A stretch of DNA of 64,000 nucleotides. It comes from Nectonema munidae (taxonomy: Eukaryota > Nematomorpha > Nectonematoida > Nectonematidae). Location: contig JAUIRK010000028.1 in the NCBI GenBank assembly GCA_030549495.1, forward strand, positions 1 to 64,000, given 5' to 3'. Every line of letters begins with the position of its first letter. Position 1 is the stretch's first letter. Positions 58,736 through 64,000 of this stretch are shown here, one piece after another. Under the pieces are notes generated by a model that saw only the letters and a list, made by a program, of their open reading frames with translations, had not been told where the DNA came from and made no database searches. A program made the position numbers and the translations under genes.

Positions 58736-61135
58736 CAGTGTATCCTCGTTAAGTCGGACCCTTTTAAGTCGGACCACGTCCGAGGTAAATAGAAATAAAT
58801 TCAAAGATTGAAAAAATGTTGTTCGACAGCGACACCGTTTTCTTACTAACTAGAAGGCATGTACATATTTATTTTAGCGGTAAATTCGTCTTAAAATTAC
58901 TTTTTTTTATTTTTTTATTTAATTTTTAATTTAATTTTTTTTAGATTTTAATTTAATTTTTAATTTAAATATTTTTTAATTTTTTTGTTCTTCGTTTCAT
59001 CCAAGTTATTCTACAATATTTTTTTTCAAAATGTCTGGAAGAGAAACAGCCAAACCTTTAAGAAAGCTTGTGACTTTGCCAGTTAATAAAAAATTGGAGC
59101 TTATTAGTAAATTAGAAGCTGAAGCGTCTGTAAAAAGTGTTTGTGAAGAATATGGGGTTAAGAAACAGACAGTATCGGACATTCGAAAAGCCAAAGATAA
59201 GTAGTTGGCTTTTTCTGTAAAATACAATGTGATAGAAGACCGTGAGAGTTCAGTTATTGGAGGAAGAAAAAGGATGAGAGTATCTAAAGATGAAAATTTG
59301 GAAGAAGCAGTAACGAAATGGTTTGTTCAGCAGCGATCATGCGGTATAAAAGTTCGTGGAATTGCTATTCAAGATGCTGCTCAAAAGTTGGCTAGACATA
59401 TGGGAATTGATGACTTTACTGCTAGTGATGGGTGGTTATGGCGCTTTAAGAATAGGCATGGGATTGGCAATAGAGTTTTGCATGGGGAAGCAGCCAGTGC
59501 GCCAGTTGAAGATGTTGAACCGTTTAAACAAAAATTAAATAAGTTGATCCGAGATGAAGGGCTAATGTTCTCCCAAGTTTACAATGCGGATGAGAGTGGT
59601 TTATTTTGGCGTTGTATGCCCAAAAATACACAGGCTTTCAAAGATGAAAAAGACATTCATGGAGAGAAATTAAGCAAGGAAAGAATTTCATTTTTGTGTT
59701 GTGCAAATGGAGATGGTCTACATCGTTTACCTCTAGTTGTGGTGGGCAAATCTAAACGCCCATGTGTATTAAAAGATTGCATGAATCATTTACCTGTAAT
59801 TTACTACAACTCTAAAAAGGCTTGGTTTAACCTGGAGATATTTAAGGACTGGTTTTTTAAGCATTTTGTACCCGCTGTACAAAAGTTTCAAGAAAAAGTG
59901 CTAAAAATTGATTATAAAGATGTAAAAGCTTTGCTTGTTTTGGATAACGCTCCTGCCCACCCTAATGAATCATCTCTTGTTAGCCATAATGGGAAAATTA
60001 AAGTTATGTTTTTCTCACCCAATATTACATCTCTCATTCAACCAATGGACCAAGGTGTAATTGTTTCCTGCAAGAGAGCTTATCAACGTAAATATCTGGA
60101 TGAAATCTATAGTGTCATTGATGATGATGATGGTGAGGTTGATAGAAGAGGTGAAAAAACACAAGAAAATATCAAGAACTATAACATCAAAGGAGCCATA
60201 TTCAATCTAGCATCTGCTTGGAAAACTGTGAAAACAACTACACTCGCCAATGCATGGAAAAATCTTTTGTATGCTGCTGAAAATATACAGCCTGACTTCG
60301 AAGGATTTGAGTCGAATGACTTTCATCGTGTTTTCAGAAGAGCAGGAGAAGAAGTTTCTTTGGATGATGTAAGAGAGTGGCTTGAAGAAACAGAAGGTGA
60401 CCCTGGCTATCATGTTATGACCTACGAAGAAATTGCTGAAGATGTTCTTAAAAGCGATACAATAGAAGAAGAAGAAGATAGAGGAAAAGAATCAAATGTT
60501 CGAATTCCCAAACTTTCGGAGGTTCGAGGAGCACTGGACTGTATCATCACCTACATTGATATGACTGCTGACGAAGATAGCAACCAATATTATCCTCATT
60601 TTAGAGCTTTCAGAGATATGATAATCAGGAAGCAACATAACAAAGGAAAACAATTGAAAATTCATTCTTTTTTCAATCCAGTTGCTACAGATAGGCCTAC
60701 ACACTCGAACTCTCCTTAAGCATCAACCAGCTTCCAGTCACCTGACTTACCTGAAGCATTTGCGAGTAAACACGAGTCATCAGATTAAATGATTTTTATA
60801 ATTTTTGAATTCTTTTTATGTTATTGATTTTTAATTAAACATTTCTTAATTGTTTGTACTGTCTGTTTATTCTGAGCCTAGCTTTCGTCAGGTGATCTGC
60901 TTTCATAAAAACACAAAAATAAATAAATTTTAAATAACTTTGCTTTTTTTACATGTTATGAATGCAATTTTAGTAAAACAAAATAGCCTGTATAATAACA
61001 GGGCATTTTCAACTAAATTTCATTGGCTTAGGCATGTTTATGGAATATGGGTTATAGGCTATCTGTTAAGTCGGACAATCGGCGAAGTCGGACACCCCTC
61101 TCCCCCAAGATGTCCGACTTAACGAGGGTGTACTG
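58736..61135 (+). mobile_element. Tigger (pogo-type) DNA transposon, near whole
   Basis: The ends are inverted: CAGTGTATCCTCGTTAAGTC at the left, and the complement of the right end reads CAGTACACCCTCGTTAAGTC, both followed by GGAC. TA dinucleotides flank it (58734-58735 and 61136-61137), the target of the Tc1/mariner/pogo superfamily. Length is 2400 bases. Further GTCGGAC repeats lie just inside each end. It lies inside the left arm of the foldback element; the arm sequence continues collinearly across the TA (compare 42280-42320 reversed). Confidence 0.95.
59031..60719 (+). pseudogene. Tigger transposase (CENP-B-like), one in-frame stop
   Basis: ATG at 59031 opens MSGRETAKPLRKLVTLPVNK and a psq-type helix-turn-helix ending SVCEEYGVKKQTVSDIRKAK. 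A TAG at 59202-59204 interrupts after 57 codons. The remaining 504 codons are open to 60719. The second HTH (CENP-B type, about residues 30-90 of that part) includes FTASDGWLWRFKNRHGI. The DDE_1 catalytic core has YNADESGLFW (D129), LLVLDNAPAHP (D247) and QPMDQGVI (D282); the 35-residue spacing of the last two fits Tigger. An acidic tail and a C-terminal basic stretch follow. Without the stop it would be about 562 residues, a usual Tigger length. The stop may be real decay or an allele. Confidence 0.92.
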
Positions 61136-61137
61136 TA

Positions 61138-61550
61138 ATATATTTTATCATATAATCAAAATAAAATTCTGTAATCAAATAATCAAAAAATATTCTTTAA
61201 AAAATCAAAAAATATCAAACTTTCTGTTCATATTTTGCTACCTCATACGATGTTACAAAAGTTATTACCTATACTTTGCAATTAGCACGATTTTAAATAT
61301 TATATTTGTCAAATAATCAAAATAAAATTCTGTAATCAAAGAATCGAAAAATATTCTTTAAAAAATCAAAAAATATCAAACTTTCTGTTCATATTTTGCT
61401 ACCTCATACGATGTTACAAAAGTTATTACCTATACTTTGCAATTTGCACGATTTTAAATATTATATTTGTCGAATAATCAAAGAATCGAAAAATGTTCAA
61501 ATTAAAAAATATTTATTCTTTTTAAATATATCGTTGGCTCCACTTACTTT
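61138..61550 (-). repeat. Inner half of the left foldback arm
   Basis: Two reversed copies of the 165-base repeat (tcaaactttctgttcatatt, tacctcatacgatgttacaa), then the reversed inner end aaatatatcgttggctcc. Frames here (61047-61316) are incidental. Confidence 0.85.
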
Positions 61551-61619
61551 TAGTTTCATATGTGCATAATTTGATAAAAATTAATAATTAAAGACTAGGT
61601 TTATCTTTCAATTTTAAAA

Positions 61620-62230
61620 GTAAGGGGAGCCAACGATATATTTAAAAAGAATAAATATTTTTTGATTCGAACATTTTTCGATTCTTTGATTATTCGACAA
61701 ATATAATATTTAAAATCGTGCAAATTGCAAAGTATAGGTAATAACTTTTGTAACATCGTATGAGGTAGCAAAATATGAACAGAAAGTTTGATATTTTTTG
61801 ATTTTTTAAAAAATATTTTTCGATTCTTTGATATGAATTATCGCGGTATACAGGTTGGAGATGAACCATCGTAGTATACAGGTATAATGTATATAGGTAA
61901 TAACTTATGTAGCATCGTCTCCCCGAATGAGGTATATCAAATCTTACATCTAGCAGAATGTGAACAGAAAGTTGAACATTGTCTCCCTAGTTATTTGTAC
62001 ATGGAATAGAAACCATCGTAGTATACAGGTTGAAGATGAATCATCGTAGTATACAGGTTAGAGATGAATCATCGTAGTATACAGATTGGAGATGAATCAT
62101 TGTAGTATATAGTTTGGAGATGAATCATCATAGAATACAGGTTGGAGAGGAATCATCGTAATATATGGGTTGGAGATAACACGCAAGTTGTCTACCCGCG
62201 TTCAACCGTACAGGTTATGAGAATATATCA
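61620..62230 (+). repeat. Right foldback arm
   Basis: It starts gtaaggggagccaacgatat, has one copy of the 165-base repeat, then the minisatellite region (61835-62170), ending ccgtacaggttatgagaata. It is shorter than the left arm, having lost repeat copies near 61832. Confidence 0.88.
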
Positions 62231-62930
62231 TTACATATTATAGAAGAGTTTTCTGAACTCTTTTTACTAAAAAAATATTTTTTCAAACATATTACTGAGC
62301 TAAAAGGTTGATGCAATCAGAATTACAAACAAGATAGTCTTGAAGTTTGAACGAAGAGTGCAAGAGTGGTTGTGTGAGTATCGTGCTAATATAAACTGAA
62401 CAAAAATTGATAGCTTTTAAAAAAGCTTTGAATTGGATAAATATAATCAAGATGAAAATAAATAAGTTATAAAAAAGAAATTTCAAACGATCCAATCCAA
62501 TTAAAGTAAAAATCAAAATAAAAGTTCTGTCAAATACTTGAAAACTACATTATTAAAATAAGGATTGGAACATGATAATAGTTTATTTTACTCAATTATT
62601 TTTGGATAGTTCTCCATTTTAAAAGTATCTAACAAAAGTTCAAAAAAATTGATTGATTGATTGATTGAGAGGTGTAGACACAACTAATAGACTATAAAAA
62701 GTCCGATAGCTTGCAAAATCTTAAGGTTAATGATGAAGCTAACTGGGTAAAGTGAATAGCGTCAAAATAAAAAAAATAAAATAATTAATGAAATATTATT
62801 GAATAAGGTATAAACAGGGAAAAGAAGTTTGAATTTTGTTTAAGGGGGAGACAGTCTTAAAGTTCTTTCAACCGATTCGATTAGGCAGTATAAATTTTTT
62901 GTAAACTGAGGATTTAGTAAAATTTTATGG
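62231..62930. other. Flank shared with the 42-kb copy, then no recognised gene
   Basis: 62231-62386 is also present at 42660-42822, so the two loci share more than the element arm. After 62386 they differ. A gatt microsatellite lies at 62650-62668. No gene seen; a minus-strand frame at 62292-62516 has no recognisable content. Confidence 0.6.
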
Positions 62931-62937
62931 GAGATGT

Positions 62938-63155
62938 TCATTAGAGTGACAAATCAAAAGAGTGACATAATTTGTCACTAAAATAGCGATTAAAAGAGCG
63001 ACAAATCAAAAGAGTTTTTTATGTAAGGATAGGTAGGTAAGTAAAACTTTTGAATTTTTGTATATTTTGTCACTCTTTTGACATCTCTTTTGAATTTTTA
63101 TAAATTTTGTCACTCTTTTGTCATGTCACTCTTTTGATTTGTCACCCTTTTGATA
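62938..63155. repeat. Small inverted repeats, gtgacaaatcaaaagag family
   Basis: tgacaaatcaaaagagtgac on the left (several times, 62948-63018) faces gtcactcttttgatttgtca and shorter variants at 63070-63150. It forms a diffuse hairpin of about 200 bases, MITE-like, without recognisable target duplication. Confidence 0.6.
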
Positions 63156-63169
63156 ATAACCCAAATTTC

Positions 63170-64000
63170 ATATATAGACAACATAGTAAACCCATTTTCT
63201 ATATGTTTTTGGCGTAAAACAAATCTGAAAGATCTCTAGTTTTGGGGCAAGAAAACAGTAAATGTTTGGGAGTTTCATTGGTTGCATTCAAAACGGCAAA
63301 GTTTGTTTGGGGATTTTTTGATTTTTTATAAAAAAGTTTTCAGGGATGTCAATTGGATAATAGAGAGGGTATTTACTGTTCAACCAAATCTTTGTCCAAA
63401 AATGAGTGTTCCTTTTGTTTATAAATCTTTTCAATGAAGAAAGGGGCAAGGCCCTATTTTTGAAATAAAAGCGCTTCTTTAGCTTTTCTATCGCAAAATT
63501 CGTTTCCTGTTATGACCATATGGCCAGGACACCAAATAAATCGAATAGAGAAGTGTCTACTTAATTCAGAATATAAATTTAAAATTGAACCCACATAGTC
63601 TGAGTCAGAAGATTTATTGCGTAGAGATTTAATAGAGACAATGAGTCAGATATGAAATAAACCAGAGAAAAGTGTAAAAATTCGTCAATTCTAAATTCAT
63701 GATGTTTAAAAGCTGCTAGTAGAGCTGCGCATTCGGCAAGAAAAGATGACGAAAAGAGTCCAATGTTGAAGGAATGAGATCAACATGGTTCGTTCTGAGA
63801 AGGATAATATAAAACAAAAGCTGACGCACCTACAGTAGATAGATGATCATAAGAGCCATTAGTCAAAAAAATAAAGCTCTCGATGAATTGATTATTTTCT
63901 GACACAATTTTTTAGCTTTCGGTTTGGATTGATTTATGTTTATCCTTATGTCAAGATTCGTTATCGCGGGGTTATAAATTCTCTGAGAAGAAATTATATC
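63170..64000 (-). mobile_element. LINE 3' part with RNase H, minus strand, runs off the window
   Basis: The minus strand reads SFIFLTNGSYDHLSTVGASA (RNase H start, with N in place of the usual D), SFLAECAALLAAFKHHEF, VYFISDSLSLLN and FIWCPGHMVITGNEFAI, all RNase H blocks in order. A C-terminal stretch near 63190-63330 has the pattern of ending domains of I/R1-type LINEs. Frames shift at least twice. It resembles, without being the same as, the LINE at 48560-51640. RT lies beyond the right edge. Confidence 0.7.

Larger units (their letters stand above)
58240..62230. mobile_element. Foldback element with long repeat-filled inverted arms
   Basis: The left end atctcataacctgtacggtt and the right end aaccgtacaggttatgaga are inverted copies. 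Each arm has, from outside in, a minisatellite of about 27 bases, a unique strip (gttgaacattgtctccctag), copies of the 165-base repeat, and the inner end GGAGCCAACGATATATTT. The arms meet at 61545-61622 around a spacer of about 70 bases. Without the Tigger insertion the left arm is about 900 bases and the right about 610. No protein is encoded by the element itself. Target duplication is unclear because the flanks are AT repeats. Confidence 0.8.

Noticed and set aside
60207-60704. Minus-strand ORFs within the Tigger transposase
   Set aside because: They are antisense shadows of the transposase frame.

Overview
The window is AT-rich eukaryotic DNA, almost certainly from an invertebrate animal. 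It holds no operon structure, no rRNA and no free-standing tRNA. Instead it carries Penelope-like elements, a two-ORF LINE with an APE-type endonuclease, LINEs with RNase H, a tRNA-like SINE, and Tigger, hAT and piggyBac transposons. The species cannot be fixed from the sequence. The region is a transposon-dominated stretch in which the only candidate host gene is an OTU-domain protease-like ORF.

Layout. Positions 1-38969 are a tandem array of a unit of about 8 kb: 1-7938, 7939-20939, 20940-29310 and a last partial unit 29311-38969. The phase is set by where the window starts, and the array probably continues to the left. Each unit holds two different broken Penelope-like elements (PLE-A and PLE-B, each with RT and GIY-YIG traces), one tRNA-like SINE between them, and about 3 kb with no recognised gene. 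Unit 2 has a nearly intact CR1/Jockey-like LINE inserted (8151-12790). Unit 4 has an internally deleted hAT transposon inserted (36598-38829) with a clean 8-bp target duplication. The units are very similar but differ by larger insertions and deletions in a patchwork, as expected from unequal exchange and conversion.

The array stops at 38969, inside the sequence ttttcag, and an OTU cysteine-protease-like ORF (38957-39808) runs on from it, followed by a degenerate second OTU copy. From 40.5 to 45.5 kb there are satellite-like repeats, a duplicated segment carrying a zinc-knuckle mini-exon, and a solo arm of a foldback element. From 45.5 to 51.8 kb there are relics of a ZBED/SCAND3-like hAT, a dispersed piece of the 8-kb unit, a probable piggyBac, and an RNase-H LINE split by another hAT. 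A satellite of about 150 bp lies at 53.5-54.4 kb and an internally deleted piggyBac with perfect ends at 55292-56500.

The right end holds a large foldback element (about 58240-62230). Its arms carry two kinds of internal tandem repeat, and a 2400-bp Tigger element with an almost whole transposase (58736-61135) sits inside the left arm. The window ends in the RNase H and 3' part of a minus-strand LINE.

The most unusual features are the PLE-bearing tandem array with mosaic units, the array edge falling on a splice-acceptor-like site of the OTU ORF, and the minisatellite-bearing foldback family with its separate solo arm.
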